A stretch of DNA of 64,000 nucleotides from Lepidostoma basale (GCA_022606425.2 JAHDVF020001471.1:248001-312000), one strand, 5' to 3'. Shown: positions 42,570 to 53,225, counted from the first letter of the stretch. A program made the numbers and translations. Notes: generated from the letters alone by a model not told the origin.

Positions 42570-43325
42570 CTTCTTCTTCTTCTTATAGAACTTTGGTCTG
42601 TTCCTGAAATCAGGCTGGCCTCTCTTGGGAGGTTGACTCCCAACTATCTCTCCATCTCTTCGGTGGTCTTCCGGGGGGACGGCAGCCGGCGGGAATCTGA
42701 TGCGCCACAGCGTGTGGGATTCTGGTGGGATCCATCCTCTGCACGTGTGCATTCCAGTATCTTGTGCGTTGTCTGCCCCATCTCACGACATCCTCCACCT
42801 TGCAGATCTCGCGGATAGCCGTGTTCCTCATCCTATCGCGAATAGTCCTTCCTGCTTTCATCCTCAGCGTCCTCATCTCTGCCACCCGTACTTTAGCCTT
42901 CGTTCTTGTGGTATCTGCTCTGAACTCAATGCTATATGTCAGTATAGGCCTTACGTAGGTTTTATATATTCTAACCTTACTGTCAGTTCTCATATACTTG
43001 TTTTTCCATATCATATCCTTGAGACAACCTGATACCGCCGAAGCCTTGTTGACTTGTCCTATTATTTCACTGACAAGATCTTTTTGACTGAGCAGATCCA
43101 CTCCCAGATACCTAAACTTTGCAACCTGTTCCAGCATTCTGTCATTTAAGTATAACCTGCATCCTAAGGGCTCTTTTGAGAATGTCATGGTTTTTGTTTT
43201 CTCAACTGAGATCATCATATTGAAGTTGGCGGCCGATGTCTGAAATATATTTAAAAGTCTTTGCGGTTCGTCTTCCGAGTCTGATATCAGTGCAGCATCG
43301 TCCGCGTAGCATATGACGCTCACTA
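42570..43325 (-). mobile_element. AAG-tailed RTE-like LINE with YADD motif
   Basis: This is the longest member of the family. The minus strand has a 237-codon open frame starting MSVICYADDAALISDSEDEP (catalytic loop YADD). It continues with LNDRMLEQVAKFRYLGVDLL, YVRPILTYSIEFRADTTRTK and GRPPKRWRDSW. The tail is (AAG)5 at 42,570-42,585. Only the last part of the reverse transcriptase palm, thumb and C-terminal domain remain; endonuclease and fingers are truncated. The frame is unusually intact, so it is a comparatively young copy. Confidence 0.88.
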
Positions 43326-43329
43326 CATC

Positions 43330-43865
43330 CTTCTATTCCAACCCACTACAACCTACTATTACGCTGATGGTATTAATTATTTCAGTTCTGTAACTCAAAT
43401 ATTATTTGAATTACGAGTATATAAAACAAATGACGACTTGTGGACGCTTTTATCATTTTGTCTGGTACGCCCATATACAACGGTTGTAATTAATAACTTT
43501 TCGTGTGTTCTGTGACGATCTAATGTCGTTAATCTAATACATTGTTTGTAAATATGTCACACGTAATATTATTCCGTGTTCCAAGCAGTGCTACAGGCGA
43601 ACGCTCCGTGTTTTAAAAGATTACGTTTCAATTATTAAACCTTGTTTATTATTAATTCCCACCACACAAGCGATTTCATAATAATATCTATAACGTTGAA
43701 TATACCCACATAATATTATATAGTACATTACATACACAATGTATTCGAAGATATACAATATCGTGTTATCTTAAAGTTATGGTTTATGTATTGTTTTCAT
43801 TAAGTTAATAAGTATAAAATTGTATATTAATAACTCTGAAAACAATACCATTTGTTTTCCAGAAG
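43330..43865. other. Unassigned intron sequence
   Basis: AT-rich, no family match. Confidence 0.35.
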
Positions 43866-43869
43866 TAAT

Positions 43870-44045
43870 ATATATCGAGGTGTTGGGAGTAGGCAGGTTT
43901 CTTGGCTGAGGAACATCCGAGAGTGGACAGGGCTAAGGACCGTGGAGGAGTTGTTCCGGGCGGCCCAGGACAGGGAGGCCTACTCAAGGGTGATAGTCAA
44001 CGTTGGGGAGACCTGACAGGACACGGAAAGAAGAACAAGAAGAAT
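43870..44045 (+). mobile_element. GAA-tailed RTE-like LINE, 3' end
   Basis: It encodes GVGSRQVSWLRNIREWTGLR, TVEELFRAAQDREAY and VNVGET*, then 'ctgacaggacacggaaagaa' and a GAA-rich tail. Same terminus as 24.47 and 55.55 kb. Confidence 0.8.
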
Positions 44046-44164
44046 ATATAATTTATGGGAGTGACAAATTTCTTGTTATTAAACTTTTATCAAATGTGCA
44101 GAAATTTGTAGTTAAATAAGGTATTTAAGGTAATTAATTGATTGTTTACTATATATAAAGGGTA

Positions 44165-44580
44165 AGATAAAAACTACTTCGAACTTCTGGCTTACAGAGG
44201 TTCAGCTCTAATGGCTATTCTTCTTACGTCTGTAGCAAACATTGTTGGAATGTGATTTGGTAGTTGTTTTATGATGGGGCTAAATGTATGGCCCGGAGTG
44301 TCCCTCCGAATGAGGGCGAGGGGGGATTTCGGGTTTATGATAAAGTCTTATATTATTGTCAAGGAATGGAAGACCAGTTAGGGTTGGGATTGTATTTATT
44401 TTAAAAGTCTGTTCCCGAGGGGAAGATAAGAGGAGCAGTGCCTGGATGGAGTTGTGGTAGGAGATAGCATCCTGCGTAAGACCATTTTGTTTGGCGGATT
44501 ACGTAGTGGGCTATCGGGGAGGATTTTTTTTATCCCCATTGATTGCGGGAGGGGTAAAGGACTAAATGATGATGGAAAAC
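44165..44580 (-). mobile_element. Interior of AAGG-family hammerhead element, without arms
   Basis: The minus strand aligns with 41.05-41.27 kb and extends further. It contains an open frame at 44,280-44,498: SAKQNGLTQDAISYHNSIQA, LLLLSSPREQTF, then LTGLPFLDNNIRLYHKPEIP. This copy preserves sequence deleted from the 41-kb element. Confidence 0.55.
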
Positions 44581-45099
44581 TTAGTGGTAAAGGGTCATTA
44601 TTGATAAGGAAGATGGTAATAATTTAGGTCGTGGTCCGGAAATGAAAGAGATGAAGTTGGAGTAGTGCAAGAAATAATCTGTATCTATATCTTAATGGAA
44701 TCGCAGTAATCTGTATCTATATCTTAAATTATTTATTAAAATTAATTCAAGGATTTCGTGACTAATATATTTAATAATAACATTATTGGATATTACCTAT
44801 AGCATTAAGTTAATTTCACCATAAAAGTGATTTATATAGATCCAAAGTAAAGCATTTCATAGAAAAACACTTTTATACTCGTATTGTAAATGTTTTTTTT
44901 TTATATATTTTAAATACATATATTAAAGAATTTAAGTGTTTTATGTATCATATTTTTTAATACTATGAAAATTAAAAGTGGTAACCACGACAGTAACAAA
45001 AAATACGTAGATATTTCAAAAACACAAAATCAATTTGCAAAACTTTTGTGGTATTTCAAAGCTTTTAAAAATGTCGCATTCGCAGCAGCTAGTGATTAT

Positions 45100-45800
45100 A
45101 ACTAACTAACTAACTAACCATCACGCCGTCTCCCCGAAGGGGTAGGCAGAAAGAATGGACTGCTACACTTTTCTTTCCTGACATATTTCTCTCGCTTCCT
45201 CAACATTCATACATAGTGTCATGCACGCGCGTCGATTTCTCTGACTCCTCACATGGCCGACATTCAATATTTGATTTATTTGATCGTGCCACGTTTTCCT
45301 CGGTCTTCCTCTATTTCTGGTTCCATTTACATCATTAACATATAATTTTTTTACCATTCTTTCTTCATTCATTCTTTCCATATGTCCAAACCATCTTAAT
45401 GATCCTTTCATTATTTTGTTCATGACACCATCATTCGCACCGCATTCACTTCTTATATTTTCATTCGACACTCTATCATACACAGAGTATCCACACATTC
45501 GTCTAAGAGATCTCATTTATACTGCATTTATTCTACTTTCATCCTTCTTTTGCCAGTTCCATGCTTCGCTTCCATACATAAGGGTCGGTAGAAGAACACC
45601 ATTGTACACTGCCATTCTAGCTTTTTTGGATAGGTTTTTGTTTGCGATGACAACTTTAAGTGCACCATTCACTTTGTTGCCTGCCCCAACCCTTCTTTCA
45701 ATATCCCTCTCCACTCGCCCATCTCTTGTAAACATACTACCTAAATACACGAACTCAACTACTTGCTCCAAATTTTCACCATTATTATTATTCCGCTATT
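45100..45800 (-). mobile_element. TTAG-tailed RTE-like LINE, best preserved 3' end
   Basis: The 3' terminus is TAACTAACTAACTAACCATC on the plus strand, i.e. (TTAG)n on the element strand. Two open frames remain. 45,517-45,771 has MEQVVEFVYLGSMFTRDGRV, ERRVGAGNKVNGALKVV and MAVYNGVLLPTLMYGSEAWN. 45,163-45,516 has MRSLRRMCGYSVYDRVSNEN, KGSLRWFGHMERMNEERMVK, GRPRKTWHDQINQILNVGHV and VEEAREICQERKV*. Together these are the C-terminal half of an RTE-like ORF2. The palm domain is truncated away. Confidence 0.9.
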
Positions 45801-46284
45801 TCGTACAACATAACTTTTAAACATTTCCATTATCACCTCCCGTGTATCCTTGATATTGAATGCTATAAAAGTATTTTTCCTATTACCGGCACGCAGAATA
45901 TAGCAGAGACCACAAACCGAATCACGCGTATGCTGCGTGTGTTCTTGGAAAATGCATTTTATCGCGTGCTATGTTAATGAAAATCACAAAATTATTTAAT
46001 AACACCCTGTTTTCTTTATTACCCTTAAGAAGCTCCGATTAAAAAGAACTGATTGGCAGCAAAAACATATAAATATTGTGGTGTTATCCAAACCATAGAA
46101 GTGTTTCAATTTATTTTCCATAATATATAAGTTTCACAAAATGTCTAAAACGTTTTTGATGTCCTAAAAGACAGTCAATAACTATTCTTTGGTTAGTACA
46201 GAGTCAATACTATTTGAATAAATACAGTTACACTTTGTATTACAACACTTTTTATTTTTATTAAACTCATACATTAATAATTAA

Positions 46285-46590
46285 TTGTATCTCAATAGAG
46301 ACGAAGATGTAAATTATTTGGAAACAGAATATGGTGGTCGAGGCATTTTACAGGACTTATGACCTGTCATTGTTTGGGTTAAGCGACCGCTTTATGTAAT
46401 ACATCATTCCCCATTCCGCCCTTCTACGAACTATTTGAAAGTTGTTTATATGCTACCATGTTGAGAAACATTTCACATATTTTAGTTCAATCTACACTAG
46501 CGCCATCTATTGAGGCAAAAGCATTAAACCAGAAAATCTTTATTAATGTAATGTGAAAGGTTATCAACCTAATTATCACATATTACTAGA
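46285..46590 (+). mobile_element. TTGTATCTCA-family element, 5' part
   Basis: It aligns with 37.64 kb from TTGTATCTCAATAG to 'actagcgccatctattgag'. The right terminal repeat is missing; a hammerhead-type repeat follows at 46.59 kb. Confidence 0.65.
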
Positions 46591-46931
46591 TAACGCCTTG
46601 TATACATTAAAAAAAAATGTTGAACTCAGACATGTTTCGGTTACAAGTAACCTTTATCAATGTATACAATTTTAACTCGATATGTTCCCGTTACATCTCT
46701 CCTCTCTTCAATCCTAATTATACTCCTTCCACTTTTATACGTAACTCGATCTCCATTTAGTATAAAAGTGACCGCTCTGTTTTATTTGACTGTTAAAATT
46801 GATAAAGGTTACTTGTAACCGAAACATGTCTGAGTTCAGTAAAAATAAAAAGTGTTTTGTAATACAAAGCGTAACTATATTTATTCAAATATGAATCCAC
46901 AACACAAAGTGAAGGCGAATATAGAAGAAAA
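46590..46931. repeat. Inverted GGTTAC-family hammerhead-like repeat
   Basis: Minus motif at 46,632-46,668 and plus motif at 46,800-46,840, both TTGATAA-A-GGTTAC-TT-GTAACC-GAAACATGTC (A at position 8). Between them is one copy of the 'ctcgatatgttcccgttaca' unit. The right end is the shared terminus 'caacacaaagtgaaggcgaa'. Confidence 0.75.
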
Positions 46932-46964
46932 TTAATACTATTTATTTGAAAATATTAAAAAATA

Positions 46965-47463
46965 GATATATAATGGTGTTCTTGTACTAAAACTTATGTA
47001 TGGAAACGAAGCATAAAACTGGCAAACGGAGTATGAAAATAGAAAACTGCAGTAAAAATCAGATCTCTTAGACGAATGTGTGGAAAATCTGTGTATGATA
47101 GTGTCGAATGAAAATATTATAAATGAATTCGGTACGGATGAAAGTATTATGAACAAAATAATGACAGGAATTTTAGGATGGTTTGGACACATGCAAAGAA
47201 TAAATTAGGATATAATCGTTAAAAAAAAGTATAAATTAATGATGTCAATGGAGCTAGAAATAGAGGAAGACCGAGAAAAACGTGGCACGATCAAATAAAT
47301 CAAATATTGAATGTCGGCCACATGAAAAGTCGACGTACGTGCTTGACACGATGTATGAATGAATGGAGAGGAGTCTATCAGGAAAGAAAAGTGTGGCAGT
47401 ACTTCATTCTGCATACCCCTTCGAGGAGACGACGTGATGGTTAGTTAGTTAGTTAGTTAGTTA
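46965..47463 (+). mobile_element. TTAG-tailed LINE, diverged 3' copy
   Basis: Remnants of NGVLVLKLMYGNEA, RSLRRMCGKSVYDSVE, 'KIMTGILGWFGHMQRIN', NRGRPRKTWHDQINQIL and a tail GTTAGTTAGTTAGTTAGTTA. Multiple frameshifts. Confidence 0.82.
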
Positions 47464-47569
47464 AGTAAAAAAAAAACATTTCGTGAGGTAAAACAAATTC
47501 TTTACTTTTATAATGATTAATCTACTAACTATACAAGGTATCGTTTAATGCTTTTTATTTGATATGAAT

Positions 47570-47960
47570 TTTCCGTTCTATTAATTCCGCGAAATTTTAT
47601 AATGACGGAAAAATTGTTATGGAAATGAAAACGGTCGCACCGCGGCTGTGCGTGTCTACAGATTATAGTTTCCGACCTCAGTTCGGGGACAGGTGGCTAA
47701 CAAGGTATTCTAGGAAACTGTACAAAAATATTCGTCAAAAACTGTGTAGAACATAACCGACACACGATAATGCGATTGTCAATTTTTTCGACATTTCGAA
47801 GTTTAAAAATTTAATACTGTCTTTCGATTATTTTTTCCTATTTATGTAATGCCTCTTTCTTGGATCTTGGAGTACCTATTTCTCGTATGTTCTCCATATA
47901 GTATTGTAGTGAAGTGAATCAATAATTGTTTCTAGTTTTAATTTAGTATTTGATAGATTT
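47570..47960. other. Single-copy, partly GC-rich block
   Basis: 47,590-47,760 has no match elsewhere in the window, is richer in CG and lacks coding frames. It is a candidate conserved non-coding or unrecognised repeat segment. Confidence 0.3.
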
Positions 47961-47994
47961 TAGTTTATTTTTTTTTCATCATAATATAAATCCG

Positions 47995-48310
47995 AATGTC
48001 ACCAAGAAAGAGTACGATAATATTTTGAATACAAGAGAGCAAAAGGGGAATACTTCGATTCTCTCCGAATGTAATTCGAAATGAACTCGATAGGCATGCC
48101 CAAAAACGTTCTGGATTATTTTGAATTTTGTTGTATGACAGTAGTGTAGAAAACAAAAGGAGAACAATTTGGTGTTATTGATTATGAAATTGTTAACGTG
48201 TGTGAAATAAAAAAGGTTTACATTTAGAGTTATTACTGATTACGATTGTAAATTGAACCAAGTTTAAAGGTTAGAAAATCTTTACTACCATGAATATTTC
48301 AAGGGTTGGA
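47995..48310 (+). repeat. Unclassified interspersed repeat, uninterrupted copy
   Basis: This reference copy of the family is split by insertions at 12.6/13.2 and 40.9/41.5 kb. It contains 'agagtacgataatattttga', 'gattacgattgta' and 'tttcaagggttggaactagt'. Confidence 0.65.
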
Positions 48311-48454
48311 ACTAGTATTCTATTAACGGTACTTATTATTTTAAATTATTGTTGGTCTACATATTTTTTATAAGAAGCTGGTAGTTGGACAAATTTAAAA
48401 ATTAATTAAACAGTTTTTTTATGTATTTGGTATACAATCAATTTCTTTTTGAGA

Positions 48455-48500
48455 ACGAGACCGGTTTCGCTCTATGCGAGCTTCCTCAGGGCTTTATACA
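48455..48500 (-). ncRNA. Hammerhead ribozyme motif, AGCTC family
   Basis: The minus strand has CTGAGGA (48,483-48,489), A, stem II GCTC-GCATA-GAGC (four perfect pairs), GAAA, stem III CCGG, TC. The triplet is GTC. Stem I is not well paired in this copy (AAAGCC with TCGTTC), so cis-cleavage may be weak, although core and stem II are the family's best. Confidence 0.68.
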
Positions 48501-48574
48501 TACTTGTATGTATAAACATCACGAAAAAAAATTGGATTAAGTGTTCCATGTTTATTGTGGAACATTAATTTATT

Positions 48575-48790
48575 TTCTATAAAATCACGGAAGACACAAC
48601 CGGATGTAAATAAAATGCAGAAAACTCCTGACAACTTGAACAGACCGGAAGCTGTTTCCGTCGCTCGTTGGGGCTATAAATATATCCTTTTTCCGTTACA
48701 GTTAACCAATTTTTATGTGGTTTTATAATCAAACGGTTGTTAAGATTTATCGAATGCTTTACGAAGCCATTTTGGTGGTTCATATTTAGT
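48575..48790. other. Single-copy GC-richer block
   Basis: No match in the window. A 68-codon minus-strand open frame here has no recognisable features. It could be a conserved intronic element. Confidence 0.3.
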
Positions 48791-48839
48791 TCAATTTTAA
48801 AGTTAATTTTTTTAACTGGATAGAAATAAATATATTTAA

Positions 48840-49375
48840 TACTGGTGCAAACGTGTTTTCTAGAAGAAAATCTTTTAGCAAATCGAACCTTATCAGTCCC
48901 ATATAATTTAATAAAACTTCTATTACACGTACATTTTCATCAATATTATATTAATACATAATATGAACTTTTAAAACCATTATTCATGGAACTATAAATA
49001 GGAAATAAATATTTTAATGTCAATACTGGTCAAAAAATCACGTTTTATTTTTCAATTATTTCTGCAAGTAGATTATTTCGAATACCATGAAGTAATTTGA
49101 TTATGTAATTAATACGAATGAAAATGTCAGTTTTCTAGAAGTTATATTATATTTTATGGGAATGACATGTTTCGCCCTTCTAAAGCAAAAATAAAATAAG
49201 CCTTTATGCAGTAGTGGAGGAAAGAAGGTTGAAGAAGAAGAATGCCTCAGCTTGGCGAAACATGTCATTCCCATAAAATATAATAAAACTTTTAGAAAAC
49301 AGACGTTTTCATTCGTATTAATTATTTAATATGGAGTTTTACATTACTGTTCAAGAAGCAATAAATAAAATATTT
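48840..49375. repeat. Two GCCTTAG-family elements, one carrying a LINE tail
   Basis: 48,840-49,020 is decayed. 49,095-49,375 has the standard ends, but its centre is interrupted at 49,185-49,238 by a LINE 3' scrap ('gcagtagtggaggaaagaagg' and GAAGAAGAAG). Confidence 0.62.
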
Positions 49376-49785
49376 ATTTCATTGATCTGGCCAATATGTT
49401 CATTCTGTGTTTTATTGAACAAGTTGAAAACACAAAGATATTACGGTTTGCGATTCCGTTTTTATCTTCAATACATCCATGAATGGACAATATTGGACGA
49501 TGGTGTGTACACAGTTATTGGTACCGTCGCCTCAACAGAGAAAAACGAATTAGATTTAAAAATAAACAAATTAAAGAATCAACAAAGTAAAACGGTTTGT
49601 ACCCATATCGATAGTTTAAATTCTACAGTTTAAATTCTACAGACCTGGCAGTGAAATTTAACCCATTGATATGTCTATTGTTATCTCCCTAGTACTAGCC
49701 AAGTTAACTAACACATGTTATATATAATTCTAGGTTCTTGCACTCAGTTTGTAATAATTTTGGTAAGTTTATATCGTTATCTCGA

Positions 49786-49890
49786 TGATGAAGGTGTAAG
49801 CCTTCGAAACACGTCGAGAAAAATAAACTCAAAAGTGGAAAAACAGTAAAACTTATGGAATTCCACAATGTTAACGCCTTAAGATTATCT
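49786..49890 (+). repeat. AAGG-family hammerhead arm
   Basis: TCTCG, ATGATGA (C3 changed to A), A, AGG-TGTAAG-CCTT, CGAAACACGTC, GAGAAA; then 'aataaactcaaaagtggaaa' and 'ttatggaattccacaatgtt', the family right end. Confidence 0.55.
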
Positions 49891-50329
49891 AAAATTTAAA
49901 AAAAATGAAATACATCAATATGACAGTAGACTTAGTAACCGGGACAAAACACGTTCAATTAAAAATGTTACATAATATTATCATTTGTAGACACTTCCTG
50001 AAAGTTTACTGCTTTGCGGCAGGCGTTCAAAACAAATGTGACGGGCGGAGCTGGAGGAAGCATCGTTAGTTTGTAGTTTTAAGTACTTAAATATCTATGT
50101 ATTCTATATTTAGTGAAAGGTACATAATTGGGAAAGTTGGCACCGCCAAAATTTGGACATTCTGAAAACTAATGTCAGGATTTTTGAACCCTCATTAAAC
50201 GGTTTTTAATTTGTAGTATCTCCATCTAAAAAATATATTTTATTAATTATGTGCTTTTTTTTTAATTAGAGCATATTGTTTTAAGATTGAATTTCACTCT
50301 TGATGGTTGGACAAATGATTACTGAGTGT

Positions 50330-50560
50330 AGAACCTTCGAAATATGTCAAGAAAAATAAACTCAAAAGTGGAGAAAACAATGTTTTTATTAATTTTAGAT
50401 AAACTTAAGGCGTTTACACTGTGGAATTCCATAATTACGATTTTTTATGAATTAAAACATAATGTGGAAAAAACAGTGTTTTAATTCATAAAAATGTTTT
50501 TATTAAATAAATAATCGTAATTATAATATTCCAGTGTTAACAACTCAAGTTTATCAAAAA
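50330..50560. repeat. AAGG-family hammerhead arm and inverted end
   Basis: 'ccttcgaaatatgtcaagaaaaataaactcaaaagtgg' is followed by the inverse end 'ttaaggcgtttacactgtgg' and further rearranged copies of 'aaaacagtgttttaattcat'. The first core strand is lost. Confidence 0.5.
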
Positions 50561-50581
50561 TCGTTTTAAATCATAATTAAA

Positions 50582-50898
50582 TAAAACGACAGGGGTCGCT
50601 GTCAAAAAAACATTGTTTTATTTAATTATTATTTAAAATGCACTTCCATCAAGAGATTTTAGGAAAATCATTTGATTATCTTAAAAATCATTTTAAAAAT
50701 ATGAATAAATAATAATAAAAAATCGGAAGCAATGAAAGAAAAGTTATTATTTATTAATTTTTTTTTTAGATAATCAAATGATTTTACTGAAATCTCTTGA
50801 TGGAACTGCATTTTAAATAATAATCAAATAAAACAATATTTTTTAACTACTTCCATTTTTGTATTTATTTCGACAGCGACCGCTGTCGTTTTATTTTA
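50582..50898. mobile_element. Foldback DNA element with AAAACGACAG ends
   Basis: Left 'ataaaacgacaggggtcgct' and right 'agcgaccgctgtcgttttat' are inverse copies, and a second inner pair (atcaagagatttt...aatcatttgattatct and its inverse) makes most of the element fold. No coding capacity; superfamily unknown. Confidence 0.7.
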
Positions 50899-51404
50899 TT
50901 TTATCGTTTACAAAAGCATCTTTGGGAGAATGTTCGTATTGTATTAAATATAAGTACATAGCTTCCGAAAGACATATTGGCGTATATATACTTAAAAAAT
51001 AATCTCTATATAATTATTATAGTTTTAACGTCTTAGAATTTTTTAAAGCATATACATACATATCACTTGTGGCTTTCAGTTGATACATACAGCTACAATA
51101 ATTGTAGTTTATGTTGATGATAGCGTTATTATCAGTTTGTTGGTAAGTTAACAACACAAATTATTTGCCTTATTTAATTGTTCAGTAGTTGACTTTTACT
51201 GACTCCAAATAAATAGGACAAAGGCAAATAAGAAGTTTGTCAAGATGTAATTGGTGACAAAAAGCATCTTTATGGGAAATTACGTATTCTAGTATAAATG
51301 CATGTTGTTGTAAATAGTTTTGAAGTTTTTTGATCTATAAAAACTTTACGTCAATGATATAAATGAAGACTGTTAAGAATTAAGATAGCTACGTATTATA
51401 TTAT

Positions 51405-51632
51405 ATTAAAGAAAGAATGGAACCAGAAATAGAGGAAGACCGAGGAAAGGGCACCAACAAATAAATCAAATATTGAATGTCGGCCATGTGAGGAGTCAGA
51501 GAAATCGACGCGCATGCATGACACGATGTATGAGGAAGCGAGAGAAATATGCCAAGAAAGAAAAGTGTGGCAGTCCATTCTTTCTGCCTACACCTTCGGG
51601 GAGACGGCGTGACGGTTAGTTAGTTAGTTTTT
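51405..51632 (+). mobile_element. TTAG-tailed LINE, 3' end
   Basis: It encodes ERMEPEIEEDRGKGTNK-like remnants, NVGHVRSQRNRRACMTRCM in a shifted frame, then the 3'UTR and TGACGGTTAGTTAGTTAG. It ends 115 bases from the candidate SERT 5' exon. Confidence 0.82.
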
Positions 51633-51746
51633 TAATAAATATAAGTATATTTTGCTGTAAATAGTTTGAAAGTTTTTTGATTTATAAAAAAAAACATTGG
51701 TAATTCAAATTAAGTGTTGAGTATGAAGTTAGCGTGATGCACTTAC

Positions 51747-51970
51747 CTTCGGCGGTAGCAGTCGTCAGCGCTCGGGCGTAAGGCCCGCCGCATCAAATCT
51801 CAACAACTGCGCCATCCTTCTGCTTCTTGCGGTCTCTCGGGAGCGGGATGAGCGCTGAGCGTGTGCTGCGCTAAGGGCTGTCGACTCCTACGCGGCTCGG
51901 CGTAGACTGCCGCTCGTGGGCCGCTGCTGCCTCTGGCTCTCCCCGGGGGCGGGGCCACGCACCTCCTGAA
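51747..51970 (-). other. SerT: Candidate SERT 5'UTR exon
   Basis: A CpG-rich, non-repetitive block ends at a consensus donor (GAAG|gtaagt, 51,741-51,746 on the minus strand). It lies upstream of the N-terminal SERT exon on the same strand with no competing exon between. It contains a 16-codon upstream ORF. Its 5' end is undefined; I placed it at the edge of the GC-rich block. Membership in SERT is inferred from strand, position and splice signal. Confidence 0.5.
51765..51815 (-). CDS. Upstream ORF in candidate SERT leader
   Basis: The frame reads MAQLLRFDAAGLTPER and stops (TGA at 51,765-51,767), all within the candidate 5' exon. Context AGGATGG has A at -3 and G at +4, favourable for initiation. 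If transcribed it would precede the SERT start codon and could lower its translation. Confidence 0.4.
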   Translation of the reverse strand: MAQLLRFDAAGLTPER

Positions 51971-52180
51971 CATTTGAAAATGGAACTTATCCGCCCGTCC
52001 TGAAAGAACAATCTGAAATCGGGCCGTTTGAATTTGGAATATCCGAGGCGTTTGGTGCTAGTCGAAGGATTGCCGCGGATTCAATAGGATGGTTCCGGAA
52101 GGGTGGGATGGAATCTTTAGGCATTTACGATCTTGTGTACAGGCAATCTGCGGTCGGGGGAGGGGTCTGGCATATTATAT
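51960..52180 (-). promoter_or_regulatory. Candidate SERT promoter region
   Basis: This is continuous with the GC-rich 5' exon and remains less AT-rich than its surroundings up to about 52,180, without any repeat match. No clear TATA box at a fixed distance was found; a CpG-type or initiator promoter would fit. Confidence 0.35.
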
Positions 52181-52534
52181 ACTTCCTTTAGTTTGCCTTG
52201 GGATACATACCATACAGGAGAATACCTCTACATTGTTTTACAGAGATAAAAATCGCCATTTTTTTTTCTTCTGTGTAATAATACTGTATGAAAATAGACG
52301 AATTAATATTATTTTATTTTTATTAATTTATCATTTAGAGTGCTGAATTGCGCAGATGGAAATCTTACATGAAAAAAATAGTAAAGTATCAGATTCTACC
52401 CTAAAAATTTTCCAAGTGGATTCCTACTAGTATTGCTACCATCTCGCACCAACGTAGCTGGATTTATAAACGAATTTATAATAAAATTTAACAAAATAAA
52501 TAATAAATTGTAAAAAAGTTTAGTTTAAAACGTT

Positions 52535-53020
52535 ATTTAACTAACTAACTAACTAACTAACCATTACGCCATCTCCCCGAAGGAGATAGGCAGAAAGAAT
52601 GGACTGCCACACTTTTCTTTCCTGACATATTTCTCTCGCTTCCTCAACATTCATACATAGTGTCATGCACGCGCGTCGATTTCTCTGACTCCTCACATGG
52701 CCGACATTCAATATTTGATTTATTTTATCGTGCCACGTTTTCCTCTATTTCTGGTTCCATTTACATCGTTAACATATATTTTTTTTACCTTTCTTTCTTC
52801 ATTCATTCTTTCCATGTGTCCAAAACATCTTAAAGATCCTTTCATTATTTTGTTCATAACACCATCATTCGCACCGCATTCACTTCTTATATTTTCATTC
52901 GACACTCAGAGTATCATACACAGAGTATCCGCACATTCGTCTAAGAGATCTCATTTATACTGCATTTGTTCTACTTTCTTCCTCTTTTGCCAGTTCCATG
53001 CATCGCTTCTATCACAATTA
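52535..53020 (-). mobile_element. TTAG-tailed LINE, 3' copy
   Basis: The tail TAACTAACTAACTAACCATT (plus strand) is followed by codons NVEEAREICQERKV*, SQRNRRACMTLC, VNDVNGTRNRGK (deletion) and NENIRSECGANDGVMNKIMK. It is nearly identical to the 45.1-kb copy over long stretches. It lies immediately upstream of the candidate SERT promoter. Confidence 0.85.
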
Positions 53021-53021
53021 T

Positions 53022-53225
53022 TATATTTCACAATTTATTTTTATTCACTGAGAATGTCGCGATAGCTGTTTCGCCAACCAGTGTTGGCATCATCGGGTGT
53101 TACAAAAAACACATTCTCAGTGAATAAAAAAAATATGATGTAATAACAGTGTTATAAATTTTAACAGTAATAATATTGAATTATCATAGTGTTTCGGCCA
53201 AAACAATGGACTATGAAAGAATTTA
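53022..53225 (-). repeat. GTCAAC-family hammerhead repeat
   Basis: An outer pair 'tttattcactgagaatgtcgc' and 'gcgac..cattctcagtgaataaa'-like arms flank the motif. The right end is the inverse of 'agtccattgttttggccgaa'. The motif (minus, 53,055-53,103) reads CCGATGA, with U4 changed, then a good stem II GCCAAC-ACTG-GTTGGC, GAAACAGCTATC. Confidence 0.65.

Noticed and set aside
45416..45820. 134-codon plus-strand open frame
   Set aside because: Antisense shadow of the LINE ORF2 at 45.1-45.8 kb.
47430..47464. (TTAG)n as telomere-type repeat
   Set aside because: The insect telomere unit is TTAGG; here the four-base repeat always follows the LINE 3'UTR and is its tail.
51770..51860. SERT translation starting inside the 51.75-kb exon
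   Set aside because: Both ATGs on the minus strand there lead either to an early stop or to a frame that hits a stop after joining the downstream exons.
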